From the NCBI GenBank assembly GCA_021812315.1, contig JAKANU010000004.1, forward strand, positions 1 through 35,822: a stretch of 35,822 nt of DNA, in the 5' to 3' direction. The notes beneath the pieces are model-generated. The model did not search any database, was not told where the DNA came from, and saw nothing but the letters and a program-made list of their open reading frames with translations. Below, piece after piece: positions 24,274 through 34,373 of this stretch (positions within the stretch are counted from its first letter, which is position 1; each line of letters starts with the position of its first letter). Both the position numbers and the translations under genes were made by a program. This DNA comes from Pseudomonadota bacterium (GTDB lineage Bacteria; Pseudomonadota; Gammaproteobacteria; Burkholderiales; Burkholderiaceae_C).

Positions 24274-25977
24274 ATGTTTCTGCTCAACCCACGTCACAAC
24301 GACCGCCCCTATCCCGACCCGCGCTCACGAGACATCATGGCCAGGACCATTGCCTTCTTCGAGAAGAAGGGGCTGGACCGGCTCAAGGAAGATTACAACG
24401 GCGCGGTCTGGTATGCAGACTTTCTTGAGTTCTGCAAGAGCGAAGGCATCCTGGCATCGATGATGACGCCTGCGAAACACGGCAAACCCGGCGAAAACGC
24501 CGTCTGGGACAGCTGGCGCGTCTGCGGTTTTGCCGAAGTACTCGGCTTCTTCGGCCTGTGCTATTGGTACACCTACCAGGTCTCGGTACTGGGTATTGGC
24601 CCGATCTGGATGAGCCGCAACGCGGCGGTGCAGGCAAAGGCCAAGGCCCTGCTCGATGAGGGCGCAATATTCGCATTTGGCCTGTCCGAAAAGGAACATG
24701 GGGCGGACATCTACTCGACCGACATGGTGGTCACCAGACTGCCCGACGGCAGTTACCAGGCCAGCGGCGGCAAATATTACATCGGCAACGCCAACCAGGC
24801 CGCCATGGTGTCGACCTTTGGCAGGATGGCAGACACGGGCGAGTACATCTTCTTTGTCGCAAACTCGCAGCACCCGAATTACGAACTGGTCAAGAACACG
24901 GTCTACAGCCAGAACTATGTCGCCGAATACCGGCTCAACGCCTATCCGTTTACCGAAGCCGAAGTACTGCACCGCGGCGACGATGCCTGGGACGCCGCGC
25001 TCAACACCATCAACGTGGGCAAGTACAACCTGGGCTGGGCGTCCATCGGCATGTGCACCCATGCGTTCTATGAAGCCATCGACCACGCCTCGAACCGGCA
25101 CCTCTACGGCAAGACGGTCACAGACTTTGCGCACGTCAGGCAGCTTTTCACCGACGCCTATACGCGCCTGGTGGCGATGAAGCTGTTTGCCCTGCGCGCA
25201 GCCGACTACATGAAAACGGCCAACCTGGAAGACCGCCGCTACCTGCTTTTCAACCCCATGGTGAAGATGAAGGTCACCACCCAGGGTGAGGACGTCATCA
25301 ACCTGCTGTGGGACGTGATTGCCGCCAAGGGCTTCGAGAAGGAACCGTTCTTTGCCATGGCCGCGGCCGACATCCGCTGCCTGCCCAAGCTGGAGGGCAC
25401 GGTCCACGTCAACATGGCCTTGATCATCAAGTTCATGGCCAACTACTTCTTCAACCCCAAGAGCTACCCCGAGGTGCCGCGGCGCGACGAGGGTTCCGAC
25501 GACGGCTTCCTGTTCAACCAGGGTCCGACCAAGGGACTGGGCAGCATCCAGTTCCACGACTACCAGGCGGCCTACAACAGCTATGACTTGCCCAACCTCG
25601 CGGTGTTCAAGCAACAGATCGCCCTGTTCAAGGAAATGGCGGTGAAGGCGCCGCCCAGCAAGGCGCAGGCGAGCGACATCGACTTCCTGCTCACCGCCGG
25701 CGAGATGTTCACCCTGGTCGTGTATGGCCAGCTGATCCTCGAGAATGCCAGGATCTACGCCATGGATGAGGCGCTGATCGACCAGATCTTCGACTTCATG
25801 GTGCGCGATTTTTCCAAGTTCGCGCTGCAACTGTATTCAAAGCCCAGCAGCAGCGAAGCGCAAATGGCGCAGTGCCTGAAGATGATCAAGAAACCGGTGG
25901 TCGATGAGCCTCGCTATGAAGCCGTGTGGAAACACCATGTGCAGGCCATGAAAGGCCAGTACACGATGCCACGATAG
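24274..25977 (+). CDS. Acyl-CoA dehydrogenase family protein
   Basis: 567 aa; FAFGLSEKEHGADIYSTDMVVT, YYIGNANQAAMVSTFGRM, MVKMKVTTQGEDVINLLWDVIAAKG. Confidence 0.88.
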   Translation: MFLLNPRHNDRPYPDPRSRDIMARTIAFFEKKGLDRLKEDYNGAVWYADFLEFCKSEGILASMMTPAKHGKPGENAVWDSWRVCGFAEVLGFFGLCYWYTYQVSVLGIGPIWMSRNAAVQAKAKALLDEGAIFAFGLSEKEHGADIYSTDMVVTRLPDGSYQASGGKYYIGNANQAAMVSTFGRMADTGEYIFFVANSQHPNYELVKNTVYSQNYVAEYRLNAYPFTEAEVLHRGDDAWDAALNTINVGKYNLGWASIGMCTHAFYEAIDHASNRHLYGKTVTDFAHVRQLFTDAYTRLVAMKLFALRAADYMKTANLEDRRYLLFNPMVKMKVTTQGEDVINLLWDVIAAKGFEKEPFFAMAAADIRCLPKLEGTVHVNMALIIKFMANYFFNPKSYPEVPRRDEGSDDGFLFNQGPTKGLGSIQFHDYQAAYNSYDLPNLAVFKQQIALFKEMAVKAPPSKAQASDIDFLLTAGEMFTLVVYGQLILENARIYAMDEALIDQIFDFMVRDFSKFALQLYSKPSSSEAQMAQCLKMIKKPVVDEPRYEAVWKHHVQAMKGQYTMPR

Positions 25978-26000
25978 CCGCACCGGGCACGACAGGGAAA

Positions 26001-26444
26001 TCACTCCGGGCGATCGAGCTTGGTCGCCAGCAGAATCGTCGAGAAGGTGTCGATGACGCCCTTGATGACGCGGATTCGGTCGATGACGGCGTCGAGCTCA
26101 TGCGTCGATTCGGTGGAGATCAACGCGCAAAGGTCGTAGCGGCCGCTGACCGAATACAGCTTGGTGATTTCGTGACGCCGGGCCAAGGCGCGCACCACCT
26201 CGGGTTCATTCCTGGACTCGATCGAGATCAGCACCATGGCGCGAATTTCCGAGCTTGATCGGGTCTTGCTCACGCTCACCGTGTAGCCCGTAATCAAGCC
26301 GGCGTCCTCGAGCGCCTTGAGTCGCAATTGCACCGTGCTGCGCGCGCACCCCAGCGCTTTGGCCAGCCGGACCATGGGCAGGCGGGCGTTGACCTTGAGA
26401 AGCGCGATAAGTTGATGATCCAGGGCATCCGGGGTGGCGGTCAT
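26001..26444 (-). CDS. Lrp/AsnC-family transcriptional regulator
   Basis: LDHQLIALLKVNARLPMVRLAKALGCARSTVQLRLKALEDAGLITGYTVSV plus C-terminal RAM-type domain; divergent from kamA. Confidence 0.93.
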   Translation of the reverse strand: MTATPDALDHQLIALLKVNARLPMVRLAKALGCARSTVQLRLKALEDAGLITGYTVSVSKTRSSSEIRAMVLISIESRNEPEVVRALARRHEITKLYSVSGRYDLCALISTESTHELDAVIDRIRVIKGVIDTFSTILLATKLDRPE

Positions 26445-26635
26445 GGCATTTCATGCAATTTGTATTAATGGTATGCATTGTGGCGCAAATCGGCCAATCT
26501 ATTCAATCATTTTGCAGCTTTATGCTGGCAGCGCAGCTGCCTAGACTGCTTGAGTGCTGCCTCTTTCACCACCTCATGACCGGCAGCACAGGCCGGTGAC
26601 GCACTTTCACCATCTCGTAAGAATTGGGAATCAAC

Positions 26636-27817
26636 ATGCTGCAACAAGTCGACTCCAACCTGCACAAGAAACTGCTGACGCGCGAGGAACTCGATGCCTA
26701 TGACCCCGAGTCGGAATCCTGGCAAAAGCAGTTTGCCCGGCGCTATACGCATCACTCTGAGTTGACCGGCGTTTTGAACAATCTGGAGAACGTAAACGAA
26801 ACGGTTTACAACAAGTTCGCCATTGCGATCAGTCCGACCATGGTCAAGCTGATGGATCGCGATGACCCGAACTGTCCGATCCGCCTGCAATACCTGCCCT
26901 CGCACCACGAGGAGAGCAAGCCTGGCTTCGCGACTTCGCTGGACCAACTAGGTGAAGAAGGCGACACGATAGCGGGCACCAGCGTGGTCCATCGCTATCC
27001 GCGCCGTGTGCTGTTTCTGGTGAGCAACACCTGCTCGACCCTGTGCCGGTTCTGCACGCGCAAGCGCATGGTCTCGCAACCCGCTGGCACGGTGGCCAAA
27101 GACCAGATCGAGGCTTCCATTGACTACATCGCCGGCAACCAGGACATCGAGGACGTGCTGCTCTCCGGTGGCGACCCGCTGACCTTCACCGACGAGCGCC
27201 TGGACCACATCCTTGGCGAGTTGCGCCGCCGCGCCCCACACGTACGCTTTCTGCGCATCGGCTCGCGCATGGTCGTGCAAATGCCAACGCGCGTGACGCC
27301 GGAACTGTGTGCAATGCTGGAAAAGCACCGGGTGCAGATGATCAACATCCATATCGACCACCCGAAGGAGATCACGCCGCTGCTGCGCGAACGCGTCAAG
27401 CTGATCCAGAAGGCCGGCATCATGATGGGCCTGCAGACCGTCTGTCTGAAGGGCGTGAACGACAGCGTCGAGGTGATGCGCGAGCTGTTCATGCAAAGCA
27501 TTGAGATGGGTGTGCGCCCGTACTACGTCTACTCGACCGACATGGTCGAGGGTGCGCATCATTTCATCGTGCCGCACCGGCGCATGCTTGAGCTGTACGA
27601 AGGCCTGCGCGGCTGGATCAGCGGACCGGCGGTACCGACTTTCATCGTCGACGGCATGGGGGGCCTGGGTAAACTACCGATCATCCCGAGCTACGTGCGC
27701 GAGGAGGCCCGACCGGATGGCAGCGGCACGACGGTGAAATGCCGCAACTACAAAGGCATGACGGTGGAAATGCCGGGTCTGGGCCAGGACTTCAGCCTTC
27801 CCACACAAAGCAACTAG
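26636..27817 (+). CDS. kamA: Lysine 2,3-aminomutase
   Basis: Radical SAM CSTLCRFCTRKR; DVLLSGGDPLTFTDERL; VRPYYVYSTDMVEGAHHF; first gene of a Lys-catabolism operon. Confidence 0.9.
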   Translation: MLQQVDSNLHKKLLTREELDAYDPESESWQKQFARRYTHHSELTGVLNNLENVNETVYNKFAIAISPTMVKLMDRDDPNCPIRLQYLPSHHEESKPGFATSLDQLGEEGDTIAGTSVVHRYPRRVLFLVSNTCSTLCRFCTRKRMVSQPAGTVAKDQIEASIDYIAGNQDIEDVLLSGGDPLTFTDERLDHILGELRRRAPHVRFLRIGSRMVVQMPTRVTPELCAMLEKHRVQMINIHIDHPKEITPLLRERVKLIQKAGIMMGLQTVCLKGVNDSVEVMRELFMQSIEMGVRPYYVYSTDMVEGAHHFIVPHRRMLELYEGLRGWISGPAVPTFIVDGMGGLGKLPIIPSYVREEARPDGSGTTVKCRNYKGMTVEMPGLGQDFSLPTQSN

Positions 27818-27823
27818 GAAACC

Positions 27824-28864
27824 ATGACAAGACACGGCTCGCCCTACGGCACACATCGCGTTCTGGAGCCGCACGGGGTGCTGCCCCAGGGTGCATGGAA
27901 GCTCGACAACTCGATGGAGATTTGCGACAACGAAATCCTGATCGACGTGTCGCGTCTGAATATCGACGCGGCGAGCTTCACGCAGATCAAACAACAGGCC
28001 GACAAGCGCGAGACGCGGGTGGCCGAGATCGTCCAGGATACCGTGACACGTCGCGGCAAGCAGCACAACCCGGTGACGGGTTCAGGCGGCATGCTGATTG
28101 GCTGCGTACTTTCGATCGGCGCGGCGCTCGCTGGCAAGATTGATCTCGCACCCGGCGACAGGATTGCGACCCTGGTTTCGCTATCGCTGACTCCCCTGCG
28201 CATCGACAAGATCAGGCAGGTCCACCTGGACAAGGACCAGATCGACATCGACGGCCGCGCCATCCTGTTCGAAACCGGGCTCTGGTGCAGGCTTCCGACC
28301 GATATCGCCGAGAACACCGCCTTGGCCATTCTGGATGTGGCTGGCGCCCCGGCGCAGACGGCACGTCTGGTGCGGGCGGGTGATACCGTGCTGGTCATCG
28401 GTGGAGCCGGCAAGTCCGGCACGCTGTGCACCTATGAAGCCAAGAAGCGCGCTGGCCCGACCGGGTGCGTCATTGGTGTATCGCCGTTCCAGGCCGAATG
28501 TCAGCGCATGAAGGAATTTGGCTGGGTCGACCAGGCCTTGCAAGTCGACGCCACCGACGCACTGGCACTGCTGCAGGCGGTGGCGCAAATCACGCAGGGC
28601 GGGCTGGCCGACGTGGTGATCAACTGTGTCAACATCGCCAACACCGAGATGGGCAGCATCCTGTGCACGCGCCAGCGCGGGACGATCTACTTCTTCTCGA
28701 TGGCCACCAGCTTTACCGCCGCCGCCCTCGGTGCCGAAGGTGTCGGCAAGGACGTCGACATGATCATCGGCAACGGCTATGCCGGCGGACACGCCCAGTA
28801 CGCGCTGGACTTGCTGCGCGAGAGCCGCGGGCTGCGCCAATTGTTCGAGGAACTCTACGTTTGA
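27824..28864 (+). CDS. kdd: L-erythro-3,5-diaminohexanoate dehydrogenase
   Basis: 346 aa, HRVLEPHGVLPQGAWKLDNS, GDTVLVIGGAGKSGTLCTYEAKKRAGPTG; position directly after kamA. Confidence 0.88.
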   Translation: MTRHGSPYGTHRVLEPHGVLPQGAWKLDNSMEICDNEILIDVSRLNIDAASFTQIKQQADKRETRVAEIVQDTVTRRGKQHNPVTGSGGMLIGCVLSIGAALAGKIDLAPGDRIATLVSLSLTPLRIDKIRQVHLDKDQIDIDGRAILFETGLWCRLPTDIAENTALAILDVAGAPAQTARLVRAGDTVLVIGGAGKSGTLCTYEAKKRAGPTGCVIGVSPFQAECQRMKEFGWVDQALQVDATDALALLQAVAQITQGGLADVVINCVNIANTEMGSILCTRQRGTIYFFSMATSFTAAALGAEGVGKDVDMIIGNGYAGGHAQYALDLLRESRGLRQLFEELYV

Positions 28865-29937
28865 TCGAGCCGCAAGCCATCGCCGCCCAGAACAGGCTCT
28901 GGAGTCGCATTCAAGCCGACGCCCTGCAATCACTTGCCGTCGTGGGGATGACCAAGAACACCGGCAAGACTGTGACGCTCAACGCCCTGTTGCGACATGC
29001 CGCAGCCACCCAGGTCGGTGTTGGCGTCACCTCGATCGGGCGTGACGGCGAACAGCACGACGAAGTGTTCCGCATTCCCAAGCCAGCGATCCGGATCTGG
29101 CCCGGAACCTGGGTTGCCACGGCGCGCGCCTGCCTGGATCGGTTTGACGGGAAATTCGAATTCGCACAGACTACCGGCATCACCAGCCCGATGGGCGACA
29201 TTGTGATTGTCAAGGTGATCGAGAGCGCGTTGATGGAGATCGCCGGGGCCTCACGCGGCGTCGACCAGCGCAAGCTTATCGACCAAATGCGGCAATGCGG
29301 GGCGAGCCTGGTGCTGCTCGATGGTGCGCTGGGGCGCAGCCAGCATGCCTCGCCAGCCATCGCCCAGGGCGTGATCCTGGCCACCGGCGCGGCGCTCGGT
29401 GGCAGTCCTGCCGATGTGATTCGCAAGACGCGAGAGCGCCTGGCGCTGCTGGACATTGAACCAGCACCGCCTGAGGTTCGGGAGCGCTGCCACGACGTGT
29501 TTGCGCGGGGCGGTGTCGGTGGGTGGAACCGACGCGGGGAGTTGCTGTTCGCAGCCGAGGTTGCCACGCTCAATGCGGCCAACACCCTGCTTGCATACGC
29601 GGCCTCGGAGCCGACCCTGGTTGCCCTCGCCGGTGCGGTCGCACACAAGGTGTGGCAAGCGGTGCTGACGCTGGCCGCACGCCACACCAAGCTTGACGTG
29701 GTGGTGGCCGACGGCACCCGGATGTTTGTTGATCACGCCGCCGTTCTGGACTTGCAGAAACTGGGCGGTCGACTGCTGGCCTACAACCGGATCCGGGTCA
29801 CCGGCATCACCGTGAATCCGTTTTCGCCATTTGGGGCAGGCTTCGTGGCGGGCGAGTTTCTTGCCGCGACACGGCGGGCTCTGCCCGGCTATGAGGTCAG
29901 TGACGTCATTCTTGAAGAACAAGGAGATATTCAATGA
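28861..29937 (+). CDS. P-loop protein, KamB-like (putative lysine 5,6-aminomutase reactivase subunit)
   Basis: VVGMTKNTGKTVTLNALLRHA (P-loop), VGVTSIGRDGEQHDEVFRIPKPAIRI; between kdd and kamD. TTG start at 28861 overlapping kdd stop is inferred. Confidence 0.72.
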   Translation: MIEPQAIAAQNRLWSRIQADALQSLAVVGMTKNTGKTVTLNALLRHAAATQVGVGVTSIGRDGEQHDEVFRIPKPAIRIWPGTWVATARACLDRFDGKFEFAQTTGITSPMGDIVIVKVIESALMEIAGASRGVDQRKLIDQMRQCGASLVLLDGALGRSQHASPAIAQGVILATGAALGGSPADVIRKTRERLALLDIEPAPPEVRERCHDVFARGGVGGWNRRGELLFAAEVATLNAANTLLAYAASEPTLVALAGAVAHKVWQAVLTLAARHTKLDVVVADGTRMFVDHAAVLDLQKLGGRLLAYNRIRVTGITVNPFSPFGAGFVAGEFLAATRRALPGYEVSDVILEEQGDIQ

Positions 29938-31490
29938 GCCGATTGCACCTGGACAAGGCACAGATTTCCCGGGCGCGCGCCAGGGCGCGCCGCATTGCAC
30001 GTCGGGTGTCCGACGAAATGAGCGCCTTGACAACCACCAGTGTGGAGCGCGCCACGCTGCGGCTGCTGGGCATTGACGGCGTCGACGCGAACGGGGTGCC
30101 CCTGCCCAACCGGGTGGTGGCTCACCTTCAGGGTCAGGCACTGCTGCAGCATGGCGCTGCCGCTCCGGTGATTGCAGCGATGCAGGAGCAGGGCTGGAGC
30201 GCCCAGCAGGTTGCCCAGGCAGTCGCAGGCGGCGGACTCACACTGCGGCGGCCAGCCAAGCCCGGCCACGCGCGCCGCGCGGCGGCGACTCATGCCAGCC
30301 AGGCCTGCTTGCAGATCGCTGCACAGCGCGCCCGGCGTTCAGACAAGATTCGAACCCTGGGCGAGACCCCGACTCCGTGGCTTTACCTGATCGTCGCCAC
30401 CGGCAACATTCATGAGGATGTGCTGCAGGCACGCGCCGCAGTCGAGCAGGGCGCCGACATCATCGCAGTCATTCGCTCCACGGGCCAGAGCCTGCTCGAC
30501 TACGTGCCCTTCGGTGCGACGACGGAGGGCTTCGGTGGAACTTACGCAACGCAGGAAAACTTTCGCCTGATGCGCGCCGCACTCGATGAGGTCGGCGACC
30601 GGCTGGGCCGCTACATCCGCCTGACCAACTACTGCTCCGGTCTTTGCATGCCGGAGATTGCGGTGATGGGCGCTACAGAACGTCTGGACATGATGCTCAA
30701 CGACTCCATGTATGGGATCATTTTCCGCGACATCAATATGCGACGGACCTTCGTCGATCAGTTCTTTTCGCGCATGGTCAACGCCTATGCCGGGATCATC
30801 ATCAACACCGGCGAAGACAACTATCTGACCACGGCCGATGCCTTCGACGCCGCGCATACGGTACTGGCCTCGCAACTCATCAACGAACAATTTGCACTGA
30901 TTAGCGGGCTGGCACCCGAACAGATGGGGCTGGGCCACGCGTTCGAGATCGACCCCGCAATGGAAAACGGCTTCCTGTGGGAATTGGCCCACGCGCAACT
31001 GGCACGGCAGGTGTTTCCACGCGCCACACTTAAGTACATGCCGCCGACCAAGCACATGAGCGGCAACATCTTCCGAGGACAGGTTCAGAACACCTTGTTC
31101 AATGTGGCAAGCGCCGTGACCCGACAGGACATCCACCTGCTCGGGATGATGACCGAGGCGATCCACACACCCTTCATTCAGGATCGCTTCCTGGCGCTGC
31201 AAAACGCCAGGTATGTCTTCAACGCCATGAAGGACCTGCACAGCGAGATCGCATTCAAACGCGGCGGCCAGATCGAGCAGCGCGCGCAGACTGTCCTGGC
31301 GCAGACCGAAGTGATGCTCACCGAGATCGAAACCCTGGGTCTGCAAGGCGCTATTGGCAAGGGAATGTTCGCCGAAATTTCCCGCACCCCCGATGGCGGG
31401 AAGGGGCTCGACGGCGTGATTCGCAAGGCCGATGACTATTTCAACCCGTTCCCGAGCCTGATGCTGCCCAAAGGAGGCAAGAATGTCTGA
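29934..31490 (+). CDS. kamD: Lysine 5,6-aminomutase alpha subunit
   Basis: 518 aa; RLTNYCSGLCMPEIAVMGATERLDMMLNDSMYGIIFRDINM, NTGEDNYLTTADAFDAAHTV, PTKHMSGNIFRGQVQNTLFN. Confidence 0.93.
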   Translation: MSRLHLDKAQISRARARARRIARRVSDEMSALTTTSVERATLRLLGIDGVDANGVPLPNRVVAHLQGQALLQHGAAAPVIAAMQEQGWSAQQVAQAVAGGGLTLRRPAKPGHARRAAATHASQACLQIAAQRARRSDKIRTLGETPTPWLYLIVATGNIHEDVLQARAAVEQGADIIAVIRSTGQSLLDYVPFGATTEGFGGTYATQENFRLMRAALDEVGDRLGRYIRLTNYCSGLCMPEIAVMGATERLDMMLNDSMYGIIFRDINMRRTFVDQFFSRMVNAYAGIIINTGEDNYLTTADAFDAAHTVLASQLINEQFALISGLAPEQMGLGHAFEIDPAMENGFLWELAHAQLARQVFPRATLKYMPPTKHMSGNIFRGQVQNTLFNVASAVTRQDIHLLGMMTEAIHTPFIQDRFLALQNARYVFNAMKDLHSEIAFKRGGQIEQRAQTVLAQTEVMLTEIETLGLQGAIGKGMFAEISRTPDGGKGLDGVIRKADDYFNPFPSLMLPKGGKNV

Positions 31491-32274
31491 GTCGACAACA
31501 ACGCAACGCTGGGTCCAACCCTACGGTGACACCCTGGGCGACGGGCGCGTCCAGGTCTCCTTTACCCTGCCGCTGGCACTTGATGACCTGGCCAGGGAGG
31601 GCGCCAGGCAACTTGCAGTGATGATGGGCCTGCGCGAGCCTGCCGTCGTTCACGCCGAAGACATGGGCCAGGGATTCAGCTTTTTCGTGGTCTATGGTCA
31701 GTGCCTGCATCGGCTTGATCTTTCGCGCCTTCAAGTGGTCCGGCCAGAGCATCAGGTGCTGGAGAAAGACGAAGTCAACCGACTGATTGCCCAAACCATG
31801 GGCAGACAAATGGTCGTGATCGGCGCCACCATCGAGTCCGATGCCCACACGGTGGGTATCGACGCCATCATGAACATGAAAGGTTTCAATGGCCACAAGG
31901 GGCTGGAGAGCTATCACGGAATTCGTGCCATCAACCTGGGAGCACAGGTTGACAGCGAAGATCTGGTGGCCCGCGCGATCGAGGAAAGAGCCGATGTCAT
32001 TCTGGTCTCACAAGTGGTGACACAAAAGAATGTCCACCTCGACAACCTGACCCGGCTGTGTGACCTGCTGGAGGCCGAGGGTCTGCGCGAGAAGCTTATT
32101 CTCATTGTCGGTGGACCGCGCATCAGCCACGAGTTGGCCAAAGAGCTCGGCTACGACGCCGGCTTCGGCAGTCGGACCTACGCTGAAGATGTGGCATCGT
32201 TTGCGATCCATGAATGGAATGCAAGAAACCTTGTGGGACAGACCGTAGCGAAGCGAAACTCTGTCCCCAGCTGA
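31483..32274 (+). CDS. kamE: Lysine 5,6-aminomutase beta subunit (B12-binding)
   Basis: MVVIGATIESDAHTVGIDAIMNMKG contains DxHxxG; overlaps kamD by 8 bp. Confidence 0.93.
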   Translation: MSESTTTQRWVQPYGDTLGDGRVQVSFTLPLALDDLAREGARQLAVMMGLREPAVVHAEDMGQGFSFFVVYGQCLHRLDLSRLQVVRPEHQVLEKDEVNRLIAQTMGRQMVVIGATIESDAHTVGIDAIMNMKGFNGHKGLESYHGIRAINLGAQVDSEDLVARAIEERADVILVSQVVTQKNVHLDNLTRLCDLLEAEGLREKLILIVGGPRISHELAKELGYDAGFGSRTYAEDVASFAIHEWNARNLVGQTVAKRNSVPS

Positions 32275-32287
32275 ATAGGAATCAAAC

Positions 32288-32686
32288 ATGGAAAACCACA
32301 CCAGCCTGATTCGTCTGCGCATCAGTGCGCACGACGCCCACTACGCCGGTCAACTCGTTGACGGCGCGCGAATGTTGCAATTGTTTGGAGACGTCGCCAC
32401 CGAGTTGCTGATCCGCCACGACGGTGACGAAGGCCTCTTTGTCGCCTATGACAGTGTCGAGTTTCTGGCGCCCGTACGTGCCGGCGACTACATTGAAGCC
32501 AGCGGCCGGATCGTGGCCGCCGGCAGGACCTCTCGCGAGATGGTGTTCGAGGCGCGCAAGATCATCAGCTCAGCGAATGTCGTCGGCCAGCCCTCGGCAG
32601 CCGACCTGCTTGAAGATCCGATAATCGTCTGCAAGGCCTCCGGGACCTGCGTGGTGCCCGCCCACTGTCAGCGCCTCCAACGCTGA
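32288..32686 (+). CDS. kal: 3-aminobutyryl-CoA ammonia-lyase-like hotdog protein
   Basis: 132 aa hotdog-type ([58 protein letters not shown]) within kam operon. Confidence 0.82.
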   Translation: MENHTSLIRLRISAHDAHYAGQLVDGARMLQLFGDVATELLIRHDGDEGLFVAYDSVEFLAPVRAGDYIEASGRIVAAGRTSREMVFEARKIISSANVVGQPSAADLLEDPIIVCKASGTCVVPAHCQRLQR

Positions 32687-32701
32687 ACGCCGGACCTCGC
32701 C

Positions 32702-33520
32702 ATGGACAAACTCATCATCACCGCCGCCCTGACCGGCGCCGAGGTCACCCGTCAACAACAGCCGGCCTTGCCACTCAGCCCGCAGGAAATTGCGCTTGCC
32801 GCGCAGGAGTGCGTCGAGGCGGGCGCATCCATCGTTCATCTGCATGCCCGCAACCCCGACGGCACACCAACGCAGGACCGGGAGGTCTACCGCAAGATCA
32901 TTTCCGCCATTCGCAGCCGCTGTGACGTAATCATCCAGGTATCGACCGGCGGCGCGGTCGGCATGACCCCATCCGAGCGTCTGGCACCCGTGACGCTTGC
33001 GCCCGAGATGGCAACATTGTCGATGGGCACTGTCAATTTCGGCGACGACGTTTTCATGAATCACCCCGCCGATATGCAAGCATTCCTGCGTGCGATGCAC
33101 GAACATGGCGTCAAACCCGAGCTTGAAGTGTTTGATACCGGCATGCTCACTGCGGCCCACCGCTGGTTGAAGAATGGCTTGTTGCAAGCACCGGTTCATT
33201 TTGACTTCGTGCTGGGCATCCCGGGCGCCATGGCGGGCACGCCAGAGGCGCTGATGTATCTCAGGTCGCAGTTGCCGGCAGGATCGAGTTGGACCGTCGC
33301 AGGAATTGGCGCCGCCCAGTTACCGCTTGGCGCGATGGCCATCGTGCTCGGAGGCCACGTTCGCGTTGGCTTCGAGGACAACGTCTACTATCGAAGGGGC
33401 GAATTGGCCAGCAGCAATGCCCAGCTTGTAGCACGCATGGCGCGCATCGGCCAGGAGCTCGGGCGTGCGCCAGCCACGCCCGATGAGGCGCGCGCCATGC
33501 TGGGCCTCAGGAAGGCTTGA
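32702..33520 (+). CDS. kce: 3-keto-5-aminohexanoate cleavage enzyme (BKACE family)
   Basis: KLIITAALTGAEVTR, GASIVHLHARNPDGTPTQD, VNFGDDVFMN, GGHVRVGFEDNVYY. Confidence 0.92.
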   Translation: MDKLIITAALTGAEVTRQQQPALPLSPQEIALAAQECVEAGASIVHLHARNPDGTPTQDREVYRKIISAIRSRCDVIIQVSTGGAVGMTPSERLAPVTLAPEMATLSMGTVNFGDDVFMNHPADMQAFLRAMHEHGVKPELEVFDTGMLTAAHRWLKNGLLQAPVHFDFVLGIPGAMAGTPEALMYLRSQLPAGSSWTVAGIGAAQLPLGAMAIVLGGHVRVGFEDNVYYRRGELASSNAQLVARMARIGQELGRAPATPDEARAMLGLRKA

Positions 33521-34373
33521 TCTGCGAAACAATCACCCCGACCACAATCAACACACCACCAAACAGCGCGCGTCCGCTCAGGTATTCGTTGATCCACCAC
33601 ATGGCGGCCAAGGCAGCAAAGACCGGCTCCAGACCATAGAGAATCGCGGCTTGCACGGCACGCACCCGATGCTGACCCCAGGCCTGCAGCCACACCATCA
33701 GGGCGCTGGCGAGAACACCGAGGTAAGCGAGGGCCCACGCGTGATCCAGGCTGCGCAGCCACAAATTGCTCCATGAGGCTGGCTCCAGCACACCGAAGCC
33801 GATCGCCGCGAAGAGCACCATCACCACCGACTGCACCAGCGCGATGCGTTCCGGACGCAGCGTGACCCTGGCGTTGGCACTGAATTCGAACAGCAGCACG
33901 TAGACGGCGTAGACGAAGGCGCCCAGCAAGGTCAGCGTATCGCCGTGCGACCACGGCGCTTGCTCGTAAAACAGGCCTCCCAGGCCGAGTACGCCCAGCA
34001 CGGCGCCGAGCAGCAGCGGCCAGGCCAGGCGCTGACCGAGAAGGTAGGCCAGCATCGGCACGATGAGTACGTTCAAACCCGTGACGAAGGCATTGCGGTT
34101 GCTGCTGGTTTGTGCCAATCCGGAAACCTGCAGGTAAAAAGCGCAAAACAACACCGCGCCGATGGCTCCGCCCCAGCGCAGCTCGGCCCAGTTCAATCCA
34201 CGCAACAAAGGCAACAGAACTGCGCTGGCGATGGCAAAGCGCAGGAGAATGATCTCCAGCGCCCCGAAGTGCCCGCTGATCTGCTTCATGGCCGGGAAAG
34301 TTGTCCCCCAGACCACGGTCACCAGCAGGAGCGCGGCCAGCCCGAGCTGGCGGCTCCGCGCCTCGACAATCAC
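33507..34373 (-). CDS. EamA/DMT-family transporter
   Basis: 10-TM pattern; LLLVTVVWGTTFPAMKQISGHFGALEIILLRFAIAS. Confidence 0.9.
   Translation of the reverse strand: MIVEARSRQLGLAALLLVTVVWGTTFPAMKQISGHFGALEIILLRFAIASAVLLPLLRGLNWAELRWGGAIGAVLFCAFYLQVSGLAQTSSNRNAFVTGLNVLIVPMLAYLLGQRLAWPLLLGAVLGVLGLGGLFYEQAPWSHGDTLTLLGAFVYAVYVLLFEFSANARVTLRPERIALVQSVVMVLFAAIGFGVLEPASWSNLWLRSLDHAWALAYLGVLASALMVWLQAWGQHRVRAVQAAILYGLEPVFAALAAMWWINEYLSGRALFGGVLIVVGVIVSQIKPS

Noticed and set aside
24325-25830. 501-aa minus-strand ORF
   Set aside because: Antisense shadow of the acyl-CoA dehydrogenase; no domain motifs.
26445-26635. Cobalamin or lysine riboswitch upstream of the B12-dependent lysine operon
   Set aside because: No B12-box (GCCACTG) with the expected upstream conserved elements or lysine-riboswitch core seen by eye; covariance-model search would be decisive.
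30339-31346. 335-aa minus-strand ORF
   Set aside because: Antisense to kamD.
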